Origin: JAKOQB01 sp036824465
GTDB taxonomy: Bacteria > Pseudomonadota > Gammaproteobacteria > Burkholderiales > Burkholderiaceae_F
Length of the DNA stretch: 64,000 bases
Reading direction: 5' to 3'
NCBI GenBank assembly: GCA_036824465.1
Contig: DAITAC010000003.1
Location: 42,028 to 106,027, forward strand
The notes beneath the pieces were generated by a model. It worked only from the letters and a program-made list of their open reading frames with translations. It was not told the DNA's origin and ran no database searches. Shown piece by piece: positions 8,943 to 16,828 of the stretch (positions within the stretch are counted from its first letter, which is position 1; every line of letters starts with the position of its first letter). Made by a program: the position numbers and the translations under genes.

Positions 8943-9884
8943 TCATTCCGCAACTTCGATGGCGAAGCCCTTTGCCATCCACGCCTCGATGCCACCCGCC
9001 AGCGGCCGCACGCGGGTAAAGCCGGCACGCATCAGCTTCTTGGCGACCACGGCGGCACTGGCCTCGTTGGGGCAGGCGCAGTAGACGATCACCTCGTCGG
9101 CGGTGCGTTCGTGCAGGCGCTGCGCCTGCAGACTTTCATCGAACGCGTGGCTGTCGATCCACACTGCTCCCGGAATGCGGCCCTGTTTCTGGCTCGCGGG
9201 CGCGCGCACGTCGACCACCAGCGGCCGCTCGTTGTTGTTCAACATGTCGTTCAGTTCATCGACCGAAATGCGCGCCATGCGCAGCGTGCGGATCAGTCGG
9301 TAACGCTGAATCCACTTCACCGCGATATACAGCGCGAACGCCGACAGCAGGAACACCAGCCCCCAGCGGCCCGCCTGCGCGAGGATCTCGATCACTTCCT
9401 GGACCGCGTCGCGAAAGAACCAGCCGAGCGTGACCGCGACACCCGACCACAGCAGCGCGCCGATCGCATCGAACACAACGAAGCTCGCGAGCCGCGTGCG
9501 CATCACGCCGGCCATGCTGGTGGCCACCGCCGCGAAACCGGGCACGAACTTGGCCACCATCAGCGACGGCGCGCCCCAGCGTTCGTAGACGTTTTCGGTC
9601 TGGCGCACGCAGCTATCGGGCGACAGCGACAGTCGGCACATGAGCCGCAGCACGCGCCGGCCGAAGCGCGTGCCGGCGACGTACCAGGCCAGATCGGCGA
9701 TCAAGCTCGCAACCACCGCCACCGCGATCACCTGCGGCGCGGTGAAGTCACCGCGCGCCGACACGGCGCCGATCACGATCAGCGTCGGGTACGCCGGCAC
9801 CGGCAACCCAAGCTGCAGCGCCAGCACGTTGGCGAACACGAGCCACAGGCCGTACTGCTCGATGAGTGTCAGGAGCCATTGCAT
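8943..9884 (-). CDS. DedA-family membrane protein fused to a rhodanese domain
   Basis: About 313 residues. Residues 1-200 form a DedA/SNARE-associated domain of several membrane segments with the typical FGRRVLR...VYERWGAPSLMVAKFVPG motif. Residues about 215-313 form a cytoplasmic rhodanese domain (PLVVDVRAPASQKQGRIPGA ... VIVYCACPNEASA), with Cys in the VYCACPN loop as candidate catalytic residue. DedA proteins are tied to lipid scrambling and proton-motive-force maintenance, and rhodaneses move sulfane sulfur. ATG 9884 is chosen; an in-frame TTG lies 9 bp upstream. Confidence 0.85.
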   Translation of the reverse strand: MQWLLTLIEQYGLWLVFANVLALQLGLPVPAYPTLIVIGAVSARGDFTAPQVIAVAVVASLIADLAWYVAGTRFGRRVLRLMCRLSLSPDSCVRQTENVYERWGAPSLMVAKFVPGFAAVATSMAGVMRTRLASFVVFDAIGALLWSGVAVTLGWFFRDAVQEVIEILAQAGRWGLVFLLSAFALYIAVKWIQRYRLIRTLRMARISVDELNDMLNNNERPLVVDVRAPASQKQGRIPGAVWIDSHAFDESLQAQRLHERTADEVIVYCACPNEASAAVVAKKLMRAGFTRVRPLAGGIEAWMAKGFAIEVAE

Positions 9885-10303
9885 GGTGCGCAAAGCTTAC
9901 GACGCCGTCTCGCGACGACGGGGAAGTGCTATTCATACCGTAACAACGTGAGGCGGCGCACGGCGGGCATGATCGACTACACGCTTGCGCGCAGTCACGG
10001 ACGGCAGGGGCGGCCTCAGGGGGCCGCCCACGCCGCGCGGGCCGGGCGCGACGGCAAGCACGCGCTTCGCTGCCGCGCTTGTGCCGGCCGGTGCTCCTAG
10101 CCGAGCCCGCGGCCGTGACATAACCGCGCCGGCCGTGCGATTCCGGGTCATGCCGGGGCAATTACAGGAATCCGTTTAGTCGCGCGAAGCGGCGATCGCT
10201 CGCGCGACCGTTCCCGATGTTGACGCGCCGCGTGCGGGGCGCTCACACTCGACGCCCCCGCGTCCGCATCGGGCGACAAAGCATAGAAACTCGGAGGAGA
10301 TCC
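9885..10303. other. Intergenic region, no gene seen
   Basis: The region lies between divergent DedA and pullulanase genes and must carry both promoters, but no convincing -35/-10 pair stands out. It holds an 8-bp perfect inverted repeat (GGGCGGCC at 10008 and its complement ending 10029) without a T-tract. The short open frames here have no family resemblance. GGAGGAG at 10293-10299 is the ribosome site of the pullulanase. Confidence 0.6.
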
Positions 10304-13300
10304 ATGACGTTCAAACTCGGGGCCGCGCTGCGCGCGCTGGCCGCGTTGATCATCGCGTCGTCCATGGCCGTGATCGCGGCGTGCGGCGGCGGCGATTCAT
10401 CGCTCGATCAGGCGACTGCACAGGCCGCCAAGGTTTCGGCGTCGGGCGCCAACGAAGTCTGCAATGCGGCAGCGAGCACGGTGCTGTTTGCGGTGCCGAC
10501 ACCCCCGACCCAGCCGTCCACGGTACGCATCCACTATCACCGCGATGACGGCAATTACGCGGGCTGGACCACCTACGTCTACAACGCGCCCGGCGAAGCG
10601 CTCGGCGGCTGGCCGGGCAAGGCGCCGACAGGGAGCGATGCGTTCGGCGTCTACTGGGACATTCCGGTTTCGAGCCAGGAGTTCAACTTCATCATCGTCA
10701 AGGACGGCGGCGGCACCCGCGAGCCGTCCAACTGGAGTGGCAACACGGGCGACCAGCAGCAGTTTTGGCGCCTGGCCGACGGCAAGGAGATCTGGAAGCT
10801 CTCGGGCGACGCGACCAACTACGCGAACAACCCGCTGTTGACGCCCGACATCTCGTCCGTGCGCGTGCATTACGCACGCAACGACGGCAACTACGCCGCC
10901 TGGGGCGTGCACATCTGGCCGTCGAGTGGCATCGACGCGAGCCGCCTGAAGCCCGGCGTGGTGATCGACGTGTGGACGGCGCCGGTCAAGTTCAGCGATT
11001 TCAACAACTACGCCGTCGGTACGGGCGAGATCGTGTTCGAGATTCCGGTGCTGAATCCAACCGGCGATCCGTCGCGCAAGGCGCTCGAATTCATCATTCA
11101 TGGCTTCCCGCCGAACGAGAACGACAAGGACGGCCGCAACGACAACATTCGTGTCGTCTACGCCGCGTTGAAGATCGCCGCCGGAGTGGGCGATGTCTGG
11201 CTCGTCCAGGGCGACCCGACCGTGTACACGTCGCCGCCCGACCTGCGCCGTGTCTCATCGACCGACGCGCGTGCGGTGTGGCTGACTCAGTCGCTGATCC
11301 AGTGGCCCGGCATCGACGGCAACCAGGTCTTCAAGCTGTACCACTCCGCCACCGGGCAGATCGTGGTGAAAAAGGACGCCAAGGTCACGGGCGCGGACGG
11401 CTCGATCCCGCTCTACGTCTTCAACGGCACCGTGCCCGCCGCTGCCGCGGAGCGGTTCAAGTATGTCGCACCCGGCGTGGTGGTTAAGGTGTCGCAGCCG
11501 AACCTCGGCCAGTTGAAGGACGTCCTGACCCGGCAGCTCGTGCTGGTGCAGGAGAACACGGCCGGGCTGGTGCAGAACGCGACCACGGCGCAGATCGCGG
11601 GCGCGCTCGACGATCTCTATGGGTCGGCAACGAACGAGACCGCGCTCGGCCTGCGGCTGCAGGGCGCCGCCGCGCAATTCCAGGTGTGGGCGCCGACGGC
11701 ACAGAAGGTGGGCCTTTGCGTATACGCGGGCGGTCCCGGGTCGGCGGTCACCTTCACTGCAATGAACAAGGTCACCTCGAACGGCGTCTGGCATGCCACG
11801 CAGGGTGGAGCACAGCCGGGCGGCTACTATCGTTACGCGGTCGAAGTCTTCGTGCGCGGCGTGGGTCTGGTGCGCAATCTCGTGACCGATCCGTATTCGA
11901 TCAGCCTCGATGCGAACTCGCAGCGCAGCTACATCGACCGGCTCGACAACCCGAACCTGAAGCCGGCGGGATGGGACCAGCATGCGCCGCCCGCGACCAC
12001 GGCCGCGCAGGTCGACATGTCGATCTACGAGCTGCACGTGCGGGATTTCTCGGCCAACGACCCGACCGTTAGCGCGGCCAACCGCGGCAAGTACCTCGCA
12101 TTCACGGAAACCGGATCGAACGGGATGAAGCACCTGCGCGCGCTCGCGCAGGCGGGCCTGACCGACGTGCACCTGCTGCCGGTGTTCGACATCGCGACGG
12201 TGCCGGAAATCGGTTGCGTGAACCCGGCGATCCCGGCCGCAGCGGCTGACTCGGATGCCCAGCAGGCTGCGGTCGACGCCGTGCGCGACCAGGACTGTTT
12301 CAACTGGGGCTACGACCCGTGGCACTACACCGCCCCCGAAGGCAGCTACGCGAGCGACGCCAGCGACGGCGCCAAGCGCATCCGCGAATTCCGCTCGATG
12401 GTGATGGCGCTGCACCAGGCCGGCCTGCGCGTCGGCATGGACGTGGTCTACAACCACACGACGGCGTCGGGCCAGAGCGACCGATCGGTGCTCGACCGCA
12501 TCGTGCCGGGTTACTACCACCGGTTGAATGCGATCGGCGACGTGGAGAACTCGACCTGCTGCGCGAACACCGCGACCGAGAACCTGATGATGGGCAAGCT
12601 GATGATCGATTCGGTGCGGACCTGGGCGGTCGAGTACAAGATCGACTCGTTCCGCTTCGACCTGATGGGGCATCAACCGCGGTCGGTGATGGAGCAACTG
12701 AAGGCCGATGTGAACGCCGCCACAGGGCGCGACATCTACCTGATCGGCGAAGGCTGGAACTTCGGCGAAGTGGCCAACGGTGCGCGTTTCGTGCAGGCGT
12801 CGCAGTTGTCGCTCAACGGCTCCGGCATCGGCACCTTTAGCGACCGCGCGCGCGACTACGTGCGCGGCGGCGGGCCGTTCGACGGCGGCTTCGACTTGGT
12901 GAAGAACCAGGGCTACATCAACGGCCTTTGGTACGACGACAACGGCAGCGGTGCCGGCAAGACCAAGACCGACCTGATGTGGGCCGCGGACAACATCAAG
13001 GTCGGTCTGGCAGGTTCGATCCGCAGCTACCTTCTCACGACGCACTGGGACGCGACAGTGCCGCTGGAGCAGATCAACTACAACGGCCAGCCGGCTGGCT
13101 ACGTCACGCAGCCGCAGGAGGTGGTGAACTACGTTGAGAACCACGACAACCAGACATTGTTCGACATCAACGTCTACAAGCTGCCGACCACCACGTCGAA
13201 GGAGGACCGGGCAAGGTCGCAGATCCTCGGTGCGGCGATCAACGCGTTCAGCCAGGGCGTGACCTATTTCCACGCCGGCGTGGACACGCTGCGCAGCAAG

Positions 13301-13855
13301 TCGATGGACCGCAACAGCTACAACTCGGGCGACTGGTTCAACCGCCTCGACTGGAGCTACGCGGACAACTACTTCGGCGTCGGCCTGCCGCCGCAGGGCG
13401 ACAACGGCAGCAACTGGAACCTGATGCGCCCGCTGCTGACCAACCCGCTGATCAAGCCGACCTTCAACGAGATCGGCTGGACCCGCGACGCGTTCCGCGA
13501 CCTGCTGAAGATCCGTTCAAGCTCGACGCTGTTCCGGCTGCGCAGCGCCGACGACATCAAGAGCCGGCTGACCTTCTACAACACCGGCTCGGCGCAGGTG
13601 CCGACGGTGCTGGCCGGCCACCTGAACGGCGCCGGCTACGCGGGCGCCGGATTCGGCGAGGTGCTGTACCTAGTGAACGTCGACAAGGTGCCGCAGCAGG
13701 TGACTCTGGGCGCACTGAAGGGCAAGGCCTGGGTGCTGCACCCGGTGCACGTGACCGGAGCTGACCGCCGGCCCGCCAACGACGCGGTCTACGAGCCGGC
13801 CACCGGCCGCTTCACGGTGCCGCCGCGCACGGCGGCGGTGTTCGTGGTGAAGTAG
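10304..13855 (+). CDS. Pullulanase-type alpha-1,6-glucosidase, lipoprotein
   Basis: The 1183-residue enzyme cleaves alpha-1,6 branches of pullulan, starch or glycogen. The N-terminus is a lipoprotein signal with lipobox VIAAC followed by GGG. Two successive CBM41-type starch-binding modules follow (VRIHYHRDDGNYAGW near 70, VRVHYARNDGNYAAW near 185), then an immunoglobulin-like N-domain, CBM48 (FQVWAPTAQKVGLCVY near 463) and the GH13 barrel. GH13 regions: DVVYNHT (713), FRFDLMGH with nucleophile Asp786, GEGWNFGE with acid/base Glu816, ENHDNQ with Asp948. It is a surface or outer-membrane enzyme; no secretion genes adjoin it. Confidence 0.93.
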   Translation: MTFKLGAALRALAALIIASSMAVIAACGGGDSSLDQATAQAAKVSASGANEVCNAAASTVLFAVPTPPTQPSTVRIHYHRDDGNYAGWTTYVYNAPGEALGGWPGKAPTGSDAFGVYWDIPVSSQEFNFIIVKDGGGTREPSNWSGNTGDQQQFWRLADGKEIWKLSGDATNYANNPLLTPDISSVRVHYARNDGNYAAWGVHIWPSSGIDASRLKPGVVIDVWTAPVKFSDFNNYAVGTGEIVFEIPVLNPTGDPSRKALEFIIHGFPPNENDKDGRNDNIRVVYAALKIAAGVGDVWLVQGDPTVYTSPPDLRRVSSTDARAVWLTQSLIQWPGIDGNQVFKLYHSATGQIVVKKDAKVTGADGSIPLYVFNGTVPAAAAERFKYVAPGVVVKVSQPNLGQLKDVLTRQLVLVQENTAGLVQNATTAQIAGALDDLYGSATNETALGLRLQGAAAQFQVWAPTAQKVGLCVYAGGPGSAVTFTAMNKVTSNGVWHATQGGAQPGGYYRYAVEVFVRGVGLVRNLVTDPYSISLDANSQRSYIDRLDNPNLKPAGWDQHAPPATTAAQVDMSIYELHVRDFSANDPTVSAANRGKYLAFTETGSNGMKHLRALAQAGLTDVHLLPVFDIATVPEIGCVNPAIPAAAADSDAQQAAVDAVRDQDCFNWGYDPWHYTAPEGSYASDASDGAKRIREFRSMVMALHQAGLRVGMDVVYNHTTASGQSDRSVLDRIVPGYYHRLNAIGDVENSTCCANTATENLMMGKLMIDSVRTWAVEYKIDSFRFDLMGHQPRSVMEQLKADVNAATGRDIYLIGEGWNFGEVANGARFVQASQLSLNGSGIGTFSDRARDYVRGGGPFDGGFDLVKNQGYINGLWYDDNGSGAGKTKTDLMWAADNIKVGLAGSIRSYLLTTHWDATVPLEQINYNGQPAGYVTQPQEVVNYVENHDNQTLFDINVYKLPTTTSKEDRARSQILGAAINAFSQGVTYFHAGVDTLRSKSMDRNSYNSGDWFNRLDWSYADNYFGVGLPPQGDNGSNWNLMRPLLTNPLIKPTFNEIGWTRDAFRDLLKIRSSSTLFRLRSADDIKSRLTFYNTGSAQVPTVLAGHLNGAGYAGAGFGEVLYLVNVDKVPQQVTLGALKGKAWVLHPVHVTGADRRPANDAVYEPATGRFTVPPRTAAVFVVK

Positions 13856-13880
13856 CAGCCTTTACCGGCGCCTCAGGATC

Positions 13881-13913
13881 GGCCCCGCAGCCGCAAGGTT
13901 GCGGGGCCTTTTT
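13881..13913 (+). terminator. Rho-independent terminator after the pullulanase gene
   Basis: A 9-bp perfect stem, GGCCCCGCA with TGCGGGGCC, separated by a 10-nt loop and followed at once by TTTTT. It sits 25 bp after the stop codon. Confidence 0.9.
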
Positions 13914-13977
13914 CATGGCATTTGTCCCTCGAGCCGCGATACGCTCACGTTTCCGGTTCAACGCCAAGAAGGTCAAC

Positions 13978-14559
13978 ATGACGATTCTTATCCTCGGCCT
14001 CATTCTCTTTCTCGGCGTGCATTCAGCGCGCATCTTTGCCGAGGGCTGGCGCGCCCAGCAGATCCTGCGCGTGGGAGAGCAGCGCTGGAAGGGCGTCTAT
14101 TCGCTGGTGTCGATCGTCGCCTTCGTGGTGCTCGTGTATGGCTACGGACTGGCGCGGCAGGCGCCGATCGTGCTCTACAGCCCCCCGACCTGGGCCAAGC
14201 ATCTCGTGGCATTACTGATGATCCCGTCATTCATCCTGCTGGCGGCCGCCTATGTGCCGGGCACGCGCATCAAGAAAGCGGTCGGGCACCCGATGGTGCT
14301 GGGCGTGAAGACATGGGCGTTCGCGCACCTGCTGGCAAACGGCACGCTTCACGATGTGGTCCTGTTCGGCGCGTTCCTGGCGTGGGCGGTGGCGGACTAC
14401 ATCTCATGCCGCCGCCGCGACCGCGCGGCGGGACGTGTCTACGTGACCGGGCCGGTGTCGCGCGACGCGATCGCGGTCGCCGTGGGCCTGATCGCATGGG
14501 TCGCGTTTGCGTTCTGGCTGCACGGATGGCTGATCGGCGTGCGTCCGCTGGGAAGATGA
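13978..14559 (+). CDS. NnrU-family integral membrane protein
   Basis: The 193-residue protein has about five or six membrane segments (ILILGLILFLGVHSARIF, SLVSIVAFVVLVYGYGL, LVALLMIPSFILLAAAYVPG and others). The pattern GVHSxR near the N-terminus, then PGxRIKKAVGHPMVLGVKTWAFAHLLANG, is characteristic of the NnrU family, first linked to nitrite/nitric oxide reduction and related to isoprenoid-processing membrane proteins. No denitrification genes are adjacent, so its role here is unknown. AAGAAGG precedes the ATG at 13978. Confidence 0.85.
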   Translation: MTILILGLILFLGVHSARIFAEGWRAQQILRVGEQRWKGVYSLVSIVAFVVLVYGYGLARQAPIVLYSPPTWAKHLVALLMIPSFILLAAAYVPGTRIKKAVGHPMVLGVKTWAFAHLLANGTLHDVVLFGAFLAWAVADYISCRRRDRAAGRVYVTGPVSRDAIAVAVGLIAWVAFAFWLHGWLIGVRPLGR

Positions 14560-14599
14560 GTCGCAGCGCGCGTGGTCGACGGGTGATGCGGGAGACGCG

Positions 14600-15136
14600 A
14601 TGGGCACGGCCCTGCGCACGGACAGGTTGATCGACGCACTCGCATTCGCTGCGCATAAGCATCGCGACCAGCGGCGCAAGGACGTGCACGCGAGCCCGTA
14701 CATCAATCATCCGATCGCGCTGGCGCACGTGCTCGCGGTCGAGGCGGCGATCGACGACGAGAAGACACTGATCGCGGCCGTTCTGCACGACACGATCGAG
14801 GACACCGAGACGTCGTTCGAGGAACTGCGCGAGCGCTTTGGCCTGACAGTCGCGGAAGTCGTGGCTGAGGTCACCGACGACAAGTCGCTGTCCAAGCAGC
14901 GGCGCAAGGACTTGCAGATCGAGCACGCGTCACATCTGACCAAGCGCGCCAAGTGCGTGAAGCTGGCCGACAAGATCTGCAACCTGCGCGACATGGCGGC
15001 GAACCCGCCGCATGACTGGCCGCTGGCGCGGCGGCGCGAGTACTTCGACTGGGCCAGGCGAGTGATCGATGGCCTGCGCGGCACGCATCGCAAGCTGGAG
15101 AAGCTCTTCGATGCCGCTTACGCCGCGCGGCCGTAG
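14600..15136 (+). CDS. Small HD-domain hydrolase, MESH1/SpoT-hydrolase-like
   Basis: The 178-residue protein is a stand-alone HD domain of the RelA/SpoT hydrolase type. It shows YINHPIALA near residue 34, the metal site VLHDTIEDT near 61-68, and VKLADKICNLRDM near 121. Proteins of this size and pattern are small alarmone hydrolases that remove pyrophosphate from (p)ppGpp, though some act on other nucleotides. There is no synthetase domain. It starts 40 bp after the NnrU-like gene and may share its transcript. Confidence 0.82.
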   Translation: MGTALRTDRLIDALAFAAHKHRDQRRKDVHASPYINHPIALAHVLAVEAAIDDEKTLIAAVLHDTIEDTETSFEELRERFGLTVAEVVAEVTDDKSLSKQRRKDLQIEHASHLTKRAKCVKLADKICNLRDMAANPPHDWPLARRREYFDWARRVIDGLRGTHRKLEKLFDAAYAARP

Positions 15137-15145
15137 GAACCCGCG

Positions 15146-16642
15146 CTAGAACGCGAACGCGTTCGTCAGATCGCCCGCCTTGTCGCGCACGCCCGGCAGC
15201 GGTTCGAGTTCGAAGCGCTTCGTGATCAACTTGATGATCGACGTCGTGTCGTAGAGCGTCTTGTCGACGTAGCCGCGCCGGGCGAACGGCGAGATGATGA
15301 TCGCCGGCACGCGCGTACCCGGGCCCCAGCGGTCACCCCAGCCCGGCCCGGACGGTGGCGGCACATGGTCCCAGAAGCCGCCGTTCTCATCATAGGTGAC
15401 GATGATCGCCATCCTTTTCCAGAGCGGGCTTGCGCGCAGCCGCTGCAACACTTCGTCGATATGAATGTCGCCGCGCGCAACATCGGTGTAGCCGGGATGC
15501 TGGTTGAAGCGGCCGGCCGGTTTGTAGAAGCTCACTTGCGGCAGCCGGCCGGCATCGATCGCGGCGACGAAATCGCCGTAATCCCGCAGGTGCCGCTCGC
15601 GATCCGAAGTGCCGGGCGCAAAGCGCGCGTAGTAGTTGAACGGATGATGATGCGGCAGAAAGTTGGGACTGCCGACGATGCTGGAGTAGATCACGTTGCG
15701 CTTTTCGCTCGCGGGGCGGCGACCATCGGCGAGCGCGGCGTTCCAGCCCTCCGCATACCAGGCCCAGCTCAGGCCCTTCGCGCTCAACGTGTCGCCGATG
15801 GTTCTGTTTCGATGCGGCGCCGTCGGCCCCTTGGATGGATCCGCCAGGTTCAGGTCACCGTCCTCGGCAGGAGCAACGCCACTCGGCTGGTACGCGGGCT
15901 GCGCGTTGTTGACCAGGTAACCGTCGGGCGACACTCGGCCGTTGAACACCTGCACCGGCCCCGTCATCACCGACGCCGGCGAGCCGGGCCGCTTCTTCAG
16001 CCGCCCCTGCTCGTCAAGCTGCGGGCGCGCAGCGGCGGGCGCGTCCTTGTGCTCGGGCGTGCAGGCGCAGACCAGCCATTGATGATTCAGGTACGAGCCG
16101 CCGTAAGCGCCCTGAAAGAAGTGGTCGGCCAGTGTGTATTCCCGCGCCCATTGCCACAACTTCATCGACGAGCCGTCGAAGTAGCCCATGGTCCACGCGC
16201 CGCGGTCACTCATCGCGACGAACAGGTTGTTCTTGCCGCCGTTCACCTGCTCCCGGTTGTTATAGAAGCTGTGGATCGGGCTCGGCAGCAGTTCGTCCAG
16301 GCGCCGACTCACCGGCGGCGCGTCGATGCGAAATGGGCCGTTCGCCAGCCCCTTGGGGAAGTCATCGCTCGGCTTGCCATCGACATACACCGGTGGCAAC
16401 GAGGGCAGCGGCTTGCCGTCGTGATCGAGTTGCGTCTTCTGCTCCGCGGTCGCCTGCGCGATGCCTTCCGCACCCGGAAAGAGTCCGTACAGGTGATCGA
16501 AGCTGCGGTTCTCCGCGTAGATGACCACGATGTGTTCGATCTGGTGCAAGCCGCGCGCGGACGGGCGCTCGATCGTCGCATGCGAACAGGCGCAGGCGAG
16601 CAGGGCTGCGGCAATCGCACTCAGGTGCGGTCTGGTCGTCAA
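15146..16642 (-). CDS. AcpA / phospholipase C-type phosphoesterase, exported
   Basis: The 498-residue protein begins with an export signal (AIAAALLACACSH, possibly a lipoprotein signal). The phosphoesterase family PF04185 is shown by IVVIYAENRSFDHLYG near residue 37, a metal-ligand segment LNHQWLVCAC, and IIVTYDENGGFWDHVPPP near 400. Members include acid phosphatases and non-specific phospholipases C acting in the periplasm or outside the cell. The only start close to the signal is TTG at 16642; no ATG lies in frame nearby. It converges on the HD-domain gene with 9 bp between stops. Confidence 0.85.
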   Translation of the reverse strand: MTTRPHLSAIAAALLACACSHATIERPSARGLHQIEHIVVIYAENRSFDHLYGLFPGAEGIAQATAEQKTQLDHDGKPLPSLPPVYVDGKPSDDFPKGLANGPFRIDAPPVSRRLDELLPSPIHSFYNNREQVNGGKNNLFVAMSDRGAWTMGYFDGSSMKLWQWAREYTLADHFFQGAYGGSYLNHQWLVCACTPEHKDAPAAARPQLDEQGRLKKRPGSPASVMTGPVQVFNGRVSPDGYLVNNAQPAYQPSGVAPAEDGDLNLADPSKGPTAPHRNRTIGDTLSAKGLSWAWYAEGWNAALADGRRPASEKRNVIYSSIVGSPNFLPHHHPFNYYARFAPGTSDRERHLRDYGDFVAAIDAGRLPQVSFYKPAGRFNQHPGYTDVARGDIHIDEVLQRLRASPLWKRMAIIVTYDENGGFWDHVPPPSGPGWGDRWGPGTRVPAIIISPFARRGYVDKTLYDTTSIIKLITKRFELEPLPGVRDKAGDLTNAFAF

Positions 16643-16726
16643 TTTCGTGTCTGGCGCGGACTGATGCGCCGATGCTACTGCGAACGACCGGCCGTCACCT
16701 CGATTGCGGTCGATCGCATGGATTCC

Positions 16727-16782
16727 CGTTCGGGCTGAGGAATCGAAGCCCGTGTTCGTCCTTCGATACCCCAGGACGAACG
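16727..16782. repeat. REP-like double hairpin
   Basis: Two 26-bp arms (16727-16752 and 16757-16782) form an imperfect inverted repeat around a 4-nt loop. Each arm also folds on itself: CGGGCT/AGCCCG in the first, GTCCT/AGGAC in the second. This is the layout of intergenic palindromic repeats spread through many proteobacterial genomes. It lies between the 5' side of the phosphoesterase gene and the 3' end of the reductase fusion. Confidence 0.65.
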
Positions 16783-16828
16783 GTGAGTGAGGTCCGCGAA
16801 GTTCTGATCGCTCGACTGCAAGTTCGTA

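Noticed and set aside
10008..10029. GGGCGGCC inverted repeat as a terminator
   Set aside because: It has no T-tract and lies between divergent genes, where no terminator is needed.
8820..10100. 426-codon plus-strand frame opposite the DedA-rhodanese gene
   Set aside because: It is His/Arg-rich low-complexity translation antisense to a gene with clear membrane segments.
11255..13273. 672-codon open frame antisense to the pullulanase gene
   Set aside because: It is rich in Arg, His and Val in the way expected of a shadow of G/C-ended codons; the plus-strand frame has all GH13 motifs.
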